DNA of 64,000 bases from Panonychus citri. Lineage: Eukaryota; Arthropoda; Arachnida; Trombidiformes; Tetranychidae. Where the stretch lies: NCBI RefSeq assembly GCF_014898815.1, contig NW_026515536.1, positions 62,001 through 126,000 on the forward strand. The letters run 5' to 3'. The position numbers were made by a program, and so were the translations under genes. How positions within the stretch are numbered: the first letter of the stretch is position 1; each line of letters opens with the position of its first letter. Below the pieces are notes generated by a model that was given only the letters and a program-made list of their open reading frames with translations, ran no database searches and had not been told where the DNA came from. Positions 41,859-52,000 of this stretch are shown one piece after another.

Positions 41859-43352
41859 TCACCAGTAAACTGTTGGTAATTGTTGATTGATACTTTTAAC
41901 TCTTGATACTCTTGCACGTCTATTAGTTGCAACTTTACTCTGGTATCCGAGATTTTGATCAATTGGTGAATTATTATTATTTGATTTGGTTGCGATATTA
42001 ATTTTCGCTGATCTACTCTTTGTGGGCCGTGTAAATAAACCACAATAGCAATTGAGAAACTTTTCCGATAAACTAATCAACGACAAACCAAACCAGAAAT
42101 TTAAACTACTTGCAAGATAAATTATCAAATCGAGAAGTGTATATTCGGGAAAATATTGATTTATCTCGAAAGGTGCTGTTGGTGCTCGTAAAAGGATAAC
42201 ATAAACTCCGTTTTGATCTTCATCAGTTAAGGTTCGATAGCCTTGTGGTGAATAAATTTCCTCCTCACAATCAGGCTTATCAGCGATATGATTACAATGC
42301 TGACGACAGAATTTAAAATATTTCCTTAGGCGATTTCGCTCTGTTATATTAGGGGTAAGATATTCACCATAATACTGATAATAACCATTCCTTAGATTGG
42401 CCTGAGAGTAATTTAAAGCTTGAATTGTCCCATAAAAGACTGACCCTATGGATGAAGCGGTCAAATTGTTGAGACAAGCGTCAATAAAGTGGAACCTTGA
42501 AGAGTAACCATAATTTGAATAGTTCCGACAAGAGACTTCATAGTTTTCTTGGCTTAAGATGTTGACAATTTTACTAAAGGTCACGATGTAAATGCCCGGT
42601 GGTTGACCATTGAAACCTATTCGATATGCTGTTTGACCTGAGCCCTGAATTAGTTTACCAAATTCTGAAAACATGATTGTAGTTGAAGTTGTAATGGTCG
42701 ATATGTTATTATTTAAATCAATGGCCATCATTTGACCGTCGTAAGGAGGTTGAAATATTTCGTGACGGGAAAATTTAATCGGACCACCCGATGAATTGTA
42801 ACAATTAATGGTCAAGCAAAATAACGGTTGTCTAGAATAACGAGTGACCTCACAAGTAGAATTGTCCTTTACCAAATAATAGCCCGATTTGGTGTCACCC
42901 AATCGTCGAAAGGTCGGAGTTAATTTGATCTTTGGAATTAAATTGTCAATATCTTTAAGAAGATTATTTAACTGGTTTACCGTTAGATTGCCCAAAATTG
43001 AATAGATTGAGGTGAACATGTCTCTGTGGGTTCCGAGGTCATCATAAAATGGCCGCTCTAATAAAAGATCATCTAATTTATCGTCAAGAGCGGAAGCTTT
43101 GGTTAAATTGATTAAATCAAGAAAAGGGAAACACAAGGAAACACTTGGCAAAGTAATTTGATTCGGAGTGGTCAAGTTAACCTTTGACGTTATCTCACCG
43201 GACATATAATCAATAGCAATCGAGTAAATTTGACCTCCACAAAGACAGGTCACCAGTAGATGGATAATAATCTGAATATGTTTACGTAAATTTGGTGTAC
43301 ATTTTGATTTAACTGGTTGACCAATTGAGATCCCGTTGTCCATTAGGGTCAC
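41859..43352 (-). CDS. DEG/ENaC (pickpocket-like) sodium channel subunit 3
   Basis: Single-exon frame, 497 aa. TM1 near HIQIIIHLLVTCLCGGQIY. The ectodomain has ITLPSVSLCFPF (family block after TM1), CRNYSNYGYSS and CRQHCNHIADKPDC. Pore/TM2: LASSLNFWFGLSLISLSEK, where S-S-L-N replaces the usual G-x-S start, so the selectivity filter differs from the two sister genes. Either Met1 or Met4 could start it; both fit. It is more diverged than genes 1 and 2 (lacks WSRNN and CNIPWT blocks). Ligand and partners unknown. Confidence 0.87.
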   Translation of the reverse strand: MTLMDNGISIGQPVKSKCTPNLRKHIQIIIHLLVTCLCGGQIYSIAIDYMSGEITSKVNLTTPNQITLPSVSLCFPFLDLINLTKASALDDKLDDLLLERPFYDDLGTHRDMFTSIYSILGNLTVNQLNNLLKDIDNLIPKIKLTPTFRRLGDTKSGYYLVKDNSTCEVTRYSRQPLFCLTINCYNSSGGPIKFSRHEIFQPPYDGQMMAIDLNNNISTITTSTTIMFSEFGKLIQGSGQTAYRIGFNGQPPGIYIVTFSKIVNILSQENYEVSCRNYSNYGYSSRFHFIDACLNNLTASSIGSVFYGTIQALNYSQANLRNGYYQYYGEYLTPNITERNRLRKYFKFCRQHCNHIADKPDCEEEIYSPQGYRTLTDEDQNGVYVILLRAPTAPFEINQYFPEYTLLDLIIYLASSLNFWFGLSLISLSEKFLNCYCGLFTRPTKSRSAKINIATKSNNNNSPIDQNLGYQSKVATNRRARVSRVKSINQQLPTVYW

Positions 43353-43656
43353 AAGAGTTTTTACCTTAATTGTTAATTTCCCATTGATTGTAATTTCGAT
43401 TTCTTCTTGATTGTTTATCGGTAAAATTCAAGCTTTCCATTCATATTAATCAATTGTCATTTATCATCATCACAAATGTTTGGCTCTTTTATGTTTCTCA
43501 GTTTGTTTCATGATTAATGATTCTAATTGTTGTGACAATTTTGCTTCAACATTGATTGATAATCACAAACATCACAAACAATTATTACGATTCACGATTT
43601 TTCGCATGAAGATTAAAGACAAACTAGGCTACCTACAGAGTTTGTAGTACAGGCAC
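43353..43656. other. Upstream of DEG/ENaC 3, up to the LTR element
   Basis: About 300 bp of AT-rich sequence, likely promoter, ending with the GGCAC target duplication (43652-43656). Confidence 0.5.
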
Positions 43657-44183
43657 TGTAACGAAAACATTACATGTAAATTAAAAAGGGGTTGAATTTG
43701 TTTCTTTTGAGCACAATTTAATTGATTAGTTAATCTTTAGTCTTCACTGACTATTTAATTAAATCACAAGACGCAACTTTGACTATTTTAGTTAAAATGT
43801 AAAGGGTCAAATACGGTCTTCACTGACCGTCATTTGACCAGGACAATTTAGCACCACAATTATTTGGTCTTCACTGGTCATTATACACAAATTTAATAGA
43901 TATTATATATTTTATTTAATTAACAAATTATTAGAAAATTGAACAATTAAACAATTAAACAATATTGATGAAAAATGGTGAAGATTTGACTTTGGTTGAT
44001 CTTCACTGATCAAAACCAAAGTCATTAGTTGATCTTCACTGATCTAACTAATTACTTCTTCTAATTAACAAAATCTATTATTTTATAAAGAAAAATGAAT
44101 TTATCGCTAGTGGGATCTAATTGAAGAGGTTTGTTTTCTGTTCAGGTTTTATCAATCAATTGATATTGTATAATATTACAACA
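43657..44183 (-). repeat. LTR, 3' copy relative to coding
   Basis: Starts TGTAACGAAAAC and ends TATTACAACA on the plus strand; 527 bp. Contains five hairpins with a TTCACT loop (43738-43753, 43805-43839, 43865-43880, 43988-44023, 44024-44052). Confidence 0.9.
43805..44052. other. Hairpin group with constant TTCACT loop
   Basis: GGTCAAATACGGTC-TTCACT-GACCGT-c-ATTTGACC (43805-43839) is a 14-bp stem with one bulge. GACTTTGGTTGATC-TTCACT-GATC-AAAACCAAAGTC (43988-44023) is a 14-bp stem with a two-base bulge. ATTAGTTGATC-TTCACT-GATC-t-AACTAAT (44024-44052) is an 11-bp stem. Stem sequences differ and the loop does not. The copy at 43865-43880 is weak. The second LTR repeats the whole set. Confidence 0.75.
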
Positions 44184-44262
44184 TTTCCGTCGACTTAAAT
44201 TTGAGCAGTCTCTGCCAAAGCAAAGGGTTGAATTCCATATTTCAAGAAGGGCATCATAGAAT

Positions 44263-45759
44263 TTATTTGTTATCGATTTCGTCGGCACTTCTTTGTACCA
44301 ACCAGTTGAAAACATTATCGTTAGGTTTATGACAGCTTAAGTTGATGATTTTATCTTTCGTATAGTGATAGGGTTGATAATATGAAAGTGTAGGATTACA
44401 ACTCGGGTAAGGTGAAGAGTAAAAATGTGAAGATAAACATTTAATTGAGTTTGATTCCAAGTAAAGATTAGGATAATTAACGTGAGCAGTTTTGTCAATC
44501 AATTTTGGTATCTCTTCAGCTAGTGGTATTTCAAGAGGATCAACTAATTCTAAAAAGGGGAAATTTTCCTCTTGTTCATTCTGTTCATTGGATTTGCATT
44601 GATTCGAATCGATCTGATCAAGATTTTCAATAATTTCAGTTTCCCTTTCGATCTCTAACGAATGTTTAGCACTTGGTAAACTCGTGAGATTAATCAAATT
44701 TGAATTATTAATATGAATTGTTTTAGCTGCACAATCAATTATAAGATTAGCTTTTGTCATTAGATCTTGACCAATTAAAGCATCGAATTGATGTGGCAAA
44801 TATTCAGTAACTTGGACAATTGTTGATATTGCAACTGCTGATTTGTCGTCACAAATTTTAATTCTAACTTTGACTTGTCCAAGTATTTTAACTGGGCTAT
44901 TGTTAACAGCTAAAGGAGGAGGTGCAAGGTATGGTTGTAAGTTTAAATTCAGTCGATCAACTAGATTTTTACTGATTAGAGTTAAACCGGAACCTGTATC
45001 GAACATTGCTTGGACTTTCTTATTATTTAATTTGATTTCTTTATGAATTAGATTTGAATGTGGAATTGGAAAAAGTGAAGAAACTGAAGAGTTGGGTTTC
45101 TCATTGATTTGGTTGATTTTAAATGGTAATTGATTTGAATTCAAATAATTTTCATTTTCATTGTGCTTTATTCTTGAGTTGACGGTTTTATCTACTAATT
45201 TAGCAGCATTAATAAGTTCTGTTAATGTTTGAGGATTTTGTAATGTTATTATGAATTTAGCTTGAGGTAAAAGTCTTTCAATGATGAAGATTATCATGAG
45301 CTTTTCTGGCATCTTTTTATTCATTCTCAAACATAATTCTTGAATCTGATAGACAAAGTTAGTCGTTAGCTGATTAGACGCTTGTTTGCTATAATGAAAT
45401 TGATGAGAGAGATGAGCTTGATAATCAGCTGGGCAAAGGTCTGAGATCATTCTATTTCTTAATTCATCATAAGTTTTAGGCATTTTTCGGAAAGAATGAG
45501 GACTACAGGTAACGTTGTACCATTTGCGAGCTGAACCTTGCAAATAAAAGGGAATAATCTTGAACATCTCAATAGCACCAAGACCTAAAGCACTAGAAGC
45601 TAATTCAAAGTTTATCAACCAATCAATCAAATCTTCATTATCACCTCTGAATGGCTCAATGGTGATATGATTGTTCAGGACATGGCTTGAATTAATAGTG
45701 TTAATTGTTGGGTTAAATTCGATTGGATTAAATCCAAATTGATCAGAGTAATAATTCAT
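44263..45759 (-). CDS. Retrotransposon gag-aspartic protease polyprotein
   Basis: Single frame of 498 aa. Residues about 30-200 are gag-like: ITIEPFRGDNEDLIDWLINF, then LQGSARKWY and a helical DELRNRMISDL region, matching the retrotransposon gag/capsid domain of Ty3/gypsy elements. Residues about 255-350 form a retropepsin-type protease: AMFDTGSGLTLIS carries the catalytic D-T/S-G triad, and FDALIGQDLM provides the later hydrophobic-Gly block. No CCHC zinc knuckle is visible, which is unusual for gag, and the frame stops after an acidic C-terminal tail without running into a polymerase. It is intact despite the element's small size, so gag-protease may be under selection in the element. Confidence 0.88.
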   Translation of the reverse strand: MNYYSDQFGFNPIEFNPTINTINSSHVLNNHITIEPFRGDNEDLIDWLINFELASSALGLGAIEMFKIIPFYLQGSARKWYNVTCSPHSFRKMPKTYDELRNRMISDLCPADYQAHLSHQFHYSKQASNQLTTNFVYQIQELCLRMNKKMPEKLMIIFIIERLLPQAKFIITLQNPQTLTELINAAKLVDKTVNSRIKHNENENYLNSNQLPFKINQINEKPNSSVSSLFPIPHSNLIHKEIKLNNKKVQAMFDTGSGLTLISKNLVDRLNLNLQPYLAPPPLAVNNSPVKILGQVKVRIKICDDKSAVAISTIVQVTEYLPHQFDALIGQDLMTKANLIIDCAAKTIHINNSNLINLTSLPSAKHSLEIERETEIIENLDQIDSNQCKSNEQNEQEENFPFLELVDPLEIPLAEEIPKLIDKTAHVNYPNLYLESNSIKCLSSHFYSSPYPSCNPTLSYYQPYHYTKDKIINLSCHKPNDNVFNWLVQRSADEIDNK

Positions 45760-45839
45760 AATTGATAAAGTAATATGTTAAATGTTAATTGTATGATAAT
45801 ATGATGATAATTTGTGATAATTGAATGTATTGAGAGAAT

Positions 45840-46014
45840 AACGTCTTCACTGACAGTTAAGGATTTTTCATTTTATAGTCTAAGGAGAGAATAAACAATC
45901 AAGAAGCAAGGGTCTTCACTGACCTCACGTTTAACGATTTCGCTGAAAATCAATTGTCAGAATGAACAAGATAAAAAAACAATCGTGCTAAAAGATTGGT
46001 CTTCACTGACCTTA
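45840..46014. other. Three more TTCACT-loop hairpins in the element's leader
   Basis: AACGTC-TTCACT-GACaGTT (45840-45858), GGTC-TTCACT-GACC (45911-45924) and GGTC-TTCACT-GACC (45998-46011) lie between the 5' LTR and the gag start codon, where packaging or translation signals of retroelements usually are. Confidence 0.7.
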
Positions 46015-46447
46015 GTAGCGATATTAAAAAAAAGAAGAGAAAAGATACCAAAAAAGAAGACTTACTTTCGTAATTAAAGGATAGATGGAAATCTGTAAAG
46101 TGTGTTAATTATTTGATTTAAATACAAATTGATTTGATTAATTATTAATATGTTATTGTTAATTGATTATTATTAATTTTTGATTATTGATTAGCTGATC
46201 TTTTAATTTTTATTATTTATAATGGTTTATTATTTGATGGTTGATTTGTTAATTGTTGATTTGTAAGTTGTTGATTTGTAAGTTGTTGATTTGTTAATTG
46301 TTCGTTTTTTTTATTTCTCATTAAAGTAACATTGAGACCACGATTTTAACGTTTATTTGAAGGTCATTTTATGGTTCGAATTAAATTGGAGAATAGATTT
46401 GCACGAAAATTAGTTCACCAAATTCACCCTCACACACGGCCACCAAA

Positions 46448-46976
46448 TGTAACGAAAACATTACATGTAAATTAAAAAGGGGTTGAATTTGTTTCTTTTG
46501 AGCACAATTTAATTGATTAGTTAATCTTTAGTCTTCACTGACTATTTAATTAAATCACAAGACGCAACTTTGACTATTTTAGTTAAAATGTAAAGGGTCA
46601 AATACGGTCTTCACTGACCGTCATTTGACCAGGACAATTTAGCACCACAATTATTTGGTCTTCACTGGTCATTATACACAAATTTAATAGATATTATATA
46701 TTTTTATTTAATTAACAAATTATTAGAAAAATTGAACAATTAAACAATTAAACAATATTGATGAAAAATGGTGAAGATTTGACTTTGGTTGATCTTCACT
46801 GATCAAAACCAAAGTCATTAGTTGATCTTCACTGATCTAACTAATTACTTCTTCTAATTAACAAAATCTATTATTTTATAAAGAAAAATGAATTTATCGC
46901 TAGTGGGATCTAATTGAAGAGGTTTGTTTTCTGTTCAGGTTTTATCAATCAATTGATATTGTATAATATTACAACA
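46448..46976 (-). repeat. LTR, 5' copy relative to coding
   Basis: 529 bp, almost identical to 43657-44183; extra single bases in a T run and an A run are the only differences I see. Confidence 0.9.
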
Positions 46977-47818
46977 GGCACAGAACAAAAAATCAACTGA
47001 AAGAGCTCAAAAATCTAAACCCGTTAAAAATAGAAGCAATGTCAGAGGTGGTCAGAGTCAAAAGTTATTAATGAAAAAAATGGGTCTTAAATTGACCAAC
47101 AAAAAGTGTTAATTAGATAATTAATCAGATTAATAAGAGGATGAGATAGAAAAGAAAGAGAAAAGGTGTGTGTGAGAGAGAGAAGGGATGAATTATGGGA
47201 GAGGAGGAAGAGTCTCAGAGGAATATAAGTTTTTTAATTGTATCAACTGCACGTCCTGGGATATTAAAACTTCGAGGTGCTGATCAAATCTTTAATTGCT
47301 CTGGTTAATTTAAGGTGCAAAGTCGAAAGAATCAACCTGAACTGGTTAGGTTTATTGTGAGGTAAAAATGATTGTCAATAATAGACGAAGTTTATTGGTA
47401 CAACTTGGCAACCTATTTGTGGCACCTATTACAAACAACTACAGTGGATTCTATTAATATTTGATGAATTAGTTAACAAACAAATTAAAAGAAATTTAAA
47501 TTACTTTTTGTTTGAATTGTGACTTATTTTCGCAGGTGAAATACGATTTCCTATTTTAAAGCTTAAAACATACAGATAGTTTTCGTTGGTTGACATAAAA
47601 AGGATGAGTTTTTTAAGATCCTTCGTCATTTCAACAGTTTAATCTAAACAACAACGAATATTATTTTATTATTAATAAATATTTTGTTCTAAAAGCAACA
47701 TCACCGTTTTCAATTTCATTCTCATTTTCTTGATCAATAGCAACAATTAAAATTTCTCTTTAATTTTTTCTATTCGAATAAAGTTATCATCCTCGCTCAT
47801 CATCAACGAATCATAATT
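46977..47818. other. Intergenic, upstream of small secreted protein
   Basis: No gene seen. Contains a (GA)n stretch near 47140-47215. The right target duplication GGCAC opens the stretch. Confidence 0.5.
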
Positions 47819-48040
47819 ATGAATTTCCAGTTTTTCCTAACTTTTGTATCAGTTCTGGTATCTTTCATTGGAACATCTTTAGCACGTGCCCCTTCAACTA
47901 CTGGTATTGCGTCGGCAGTTACACCTGCTGAGGTAAGCACACCAGGAACTATGACTGGTCCCGATGGAAGTCCTACCAAAATAATATTCCCACATTCAGC
48001 TGTTTCAAATATGGTGTATACTACAACTCCCCTACCTTAA
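47819..48040 (+). CDS. Small secreted protein, unknown
   Basis: 73 aa. A clear signal peptide (FFLTFVSVLVSFIGTSLA) would be cut near residue 22-23, leaving about 50 residues rich in Thr, Ser, Pro and Ala with no cysteine (ARAPSTTGIASAV ... TTTPLP). No domain recognised. Small Thr/Pro-rich secreted proteins occur in mite saliva and cuticle, but nothing here allows a choice. Start chosen because it opens the signal peptide; no intron needed. Confidence 0.6.
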   Translation: MNFQFFLTFVSVLVSFIGTSLARAPSTTGIASAVTPAEVSTPGTMTGPDGSPTKIIFPHSAVSNMVYTTTPLP

Positions 48041-49031
48041 TATCCACTCATCATCCAAAAAGAGTTGATCACAAACTGGCAACGTCAAATGATGATATGT
48101 GATAAAACAAAACAATAAAATAATTCCTAGCATTCTAGTAATCCGTTTCTAATTTTATTATATTTGTATTTTGTATATTAACTAGGCATAATTCAGCCGA
48201 AGTGACGTCTGAGTGCTTGTACTTTATCGAGTGTGACTTTAAAGAAAAGCAAGAAATTTTATGTGAGTGATCTGAATTGTCATTTTTGAGTTCTCGTCCC
48301 TAGAAAATTAAGTTTCTTGAAGTAAAGTCTCGGACAATTATGGTTTCTAATAGTATTCTTGTATTATTAAATGATTATTGATTCGAAAATTTTTAGATTG
48401 TTATTGTTATTAATTGGACTTTATTATTAAGAAAAAAAACTATTTCTTTTAAATCTCTATTGATTTTTTTTCAATTGTTAGTAAATTGTTTTTATCTTTT
48501 TACAATGATGTGTGATTAGGATTAAAAAAAGTTGATCACTCTCAAATTGATATTCTGATTGTAACGGAAATGATAATACACACAATAATTAACATAATAT
48601 TGATGAGGATGATGATAAATATAATACATTTTGCTTTTGATTTGGTTATAAGGATGGAAGCCACAATTAGTTGGGAATGGTTAATTGAAAACTTTAAAAT
48701 TTTGTTGCATTGGACAACAGCATTTAATTAATTAGCATTAATTTGACTTGATATGACTGGTATCGCAATAATTGACTTGATATAATATTGATCCAATTTT
48801 GACTTGACTTATTTGATTGCACAATTTAATAATGCCTACGGTTAATTGTAACTATCAGCTTTTCGTTGTTGATTCGATGGCAATTTTTTTCGTAAAGCAC
48901 TCACTTTAACACTAAATTTATTTAATCAATAGTTTCCTGCTTTTGGTAATTGTTTGGTTTCGTTGTTATCGTGATAAAAAAACGTTGATTTCAATTGTGT
49001 GTCTGGACTTTTTTGTTTTTGGCTTCCTCCC
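48041..49031. other. Intergenic between small secreted gene and MROH1 3' end
   Basis: AT-rich; likely 3' UTRs of both convergent genes. No further coding exon seen. Confidence 0.55.
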
Positions 49032-52000
49032 TTAAGCTTTAGCTAAAGCTTCAGCTGATCTCATTTTAACGGGATTACTTCTTGATTCTCGTAATAAACG
49101 AATCAAATGTCCAATTATTTTACTTTTAATCTCTTCGCGATCATTGTCTCATCAGAAAAGGCGAAAAAATGACCAAGAATGTAAATCGAAGCTGCTTGGA
49201 TATTATCCTGATTACTCCTCAAGTATAGCTGTAAAGCTGTAATCCAATCGTTAATCAGTCCTTTGGATTCACTTACCTATGAGAAAATAGAAAACGTATT
49301 AATATTAATAATAATCATGACAATTTACCGTTACAATAATGTTTGTTCAGTTTTTCACTTACGATGAACTTGATTAAGCTTGGAGTGAATTCGGTTGGCT
49401 CAACAAAGTGTTTTTCTGAAACAACCTTTGCGAAAAATTTACCCAAAGGATCTTGAACAGAGGCCGTTGAATCGTAATTAGCTAATGCATATCTCGCAGC
49501 CTAAAATGAAGGAAACAAATTTAGTAAATGATTTTAGTAAAGAATATAACAATTTAGATTATCAAATTTCAAGTAATTACCTCAGTTACAACGGGAACAT
49601 TTGAATTATAGTAAACAACTAATGGAATCAAAGATTCAGTTGATACATCTTGAAGGAGAAGGCCGCCCTTTTCACACAATTTACCATAGCAATGGATTGC
49701 TGATGATCGGATGTTTTTACTTTCCTGTAATCAAGTACAAATTTTGCATAAAAATCAATAATTAGTAAGACAAACAATTGAATTTATATAAAGATAATTA
49801 TCAATGTTTGGAAAATGTTTGTTTACCTTATCAAAGAGTGATTTTAATCTAATAGCAATTGGTACACATAGATTTTCAAGTTGAGATTTTTCCAGATATA
49901 CGAGATTGTTGGTCAATCCTTTGATTGATTCAAGAAGTACATCATCATTTTTATCATCCTTATCCTCTAAGCCGAGTAACAAAGCTGAAATAACAGGACT
50001 TGATAATTTGGCATTCTAAAAGAAAAGAAAACAGTTATGAATATTAAGATAATTTAAAGACTAATTTCAATGATTAGATGATCCTTACCAATTCTGGAGA
50101 AAGGCAACTATGTCGACCTAATCCTCGAATGCAAAGTTTCCTGATAGCATTGGATGAATCGGTGAGCATGTTAAGAAGAGTTTGAAGAAGAGGTTCGGCC
50201 AGTGTTTGCTGGTCATAATTATCGATTGATAAAATCTCACAGAAAAATGCAATTGGAATGAGTCGACGTTGAGGTGAAGTATCTTGTAAGAAGGGAGTCA
50301 AATCTTTAACTAGACTTGAAATATCAGCAGGATATTTGATACACATTTCCTTGGCTAGGAGTGTAACCGCCTCGGGGAATTCAGCTTCTTGTTCCATGAG
50401 GAAGAATATTTTCTCATTAAGTACTTTGTCTCGTTCACATTTGTAGAGGACATTTTTTAGGGTAAGGACGGCGATACTGATTGGGAATACATTTGAACGA
50501 TCTTTCTCTTTCTTTGATGAGGAATTTTTCCTTGATGATGGTGCTACCGGTGCTGGTGGAGGTGCTGGAGCCAAAGGATTTGATGATGAGGCGATTGGAT
50601 CGACTTCACTGGCTGGAATGTATTCTGCTTTAAGGAAATTTGCAACGGTACCAAAAACTGAAGTGAAAACCTTGACAAAATGGGAAATAAGGATCGGCGA
50701 TGAAACGGTAGAGCCATAAATTTCTTGTAAAGCACCGACAGCGGCCAAAGTTTTAGCCGAAGCAACCATAACATTTTGCTTTCGTGGGTGAGGTAAAACT
50801 TGTTGAGATTCATTGAGAACCTCTAACAATTTTTCAATAATAACTGGACACAAAGTTGGATCAGAGACCAAGATTAGCCATAATTGAATATGATCTTTTG
50901 ACCAGATAAGGGAACAATCAAGAAGATAATTGAGAAGAGCGTTTAATTGATGAGATCCAATTGAAGTGATAATACACTCAAGACCTCGTTTGGTGTGTGT
51001 ATGAGTAACATAAGGCATCCGTTGGACGATATAACTAATAAAATCTGGTAAATTGAGTTTGATATCATTCCCGTAAAGGTCAACCAATGATAAGAGTGTA
51101 GATGAACATCCATACGAGCATACGGATAGTGATTCCGTCATTCCGTCCAAAAGAAATTTGAATAAAGGTAATGGTGTTAAATCTCGAAGTTTCAATTGTT
51201 GGGCCAAATAACTTGTTAGTGTTTTGATTGATTCAGATGTGAACTCGGGAACATTATCTTCACGGTGATTGATAAAACGGCCCAACAGTTCAAGGCATGG
51301 TTCTGGGGAGATTGGACGATTGGACACTTTTTCGGCAATTTTAAAGATTGTCCGAAGACACATGAAAGCTTTCAGACGAATATTTGGAACTGGATCGAAA
51401 ATTCGTGCAATAATTAAACCGACAAGAGATCCAAAAGACTCGAAACGATGTGAACCAGCAACTAGGAAGGTCATCCATGAATCGAGATTCTCGTGATAAA
51501 ATTCAATCACATGATGAACAGTATCGATAGCATCGTTTCTATTACCATCATTAGACTGAGAATTCATCCAAGTCTTTAATTGGGTAACAATAAAGATCAA
51601 TATATCGAGAGATGATCTCTCTCGAATAATGAAATCTTCCAATAAACGTTTAAAGGCTTTAAGCAGCTCTTCATAACCAACTCGACAATAAACCGCTCTA
51701 CCGACAACATCGATGACCGTTTGTTTCTCTCGATCTGAAAGGACAGGTTCATGTTTAACAAGACTGGAAATGCTCAACAAGGCTAATTGACAATGATGGG
51801 TTGGTGTTGATGGTGCACGAAAAATGGTCAACATTTCATCAAGTAAATCATCACGTTTACGAAAGATGTACATTTGTTTCAAATTTTCGGGAAGTACTGA
51901 GTGAGCGATTACATTGACCGCCGTAATGTAAGCCGCTTGAACAAGCCATTCTTTTGATTGTGAATAGAAAGTGCTGATGGTTCGTAGGATCGGTGTTTCC

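Larger units (their letters stand above)
43657..46976 (-). mobile_element. Non-autonomous LTR retrotransposon (gag-protease only)
   Basis: Two direct repeats of 527 and 529 bp bound the element and GGCAC occurs on both outer sides (43652-43656, 46977-46981), a 5-bp target duplication. LTR ends follow the TG...CA rule. The LTRs differ by only about two single-base indels, so insertion is recent. Coding is on the minus strand, so the right-hand copy is the 5' LTR. Just inside it, the minus strand reads TGGTGGCCGTGTGTGAG, a plausible tRNA primer site that I cannot assign. No reverse transcriptase, RNase H or integrase is present in the 2.3-kb interior, so it needs proteins from a related Ty3/gypsy-type element. 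Confidence 0.9.
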
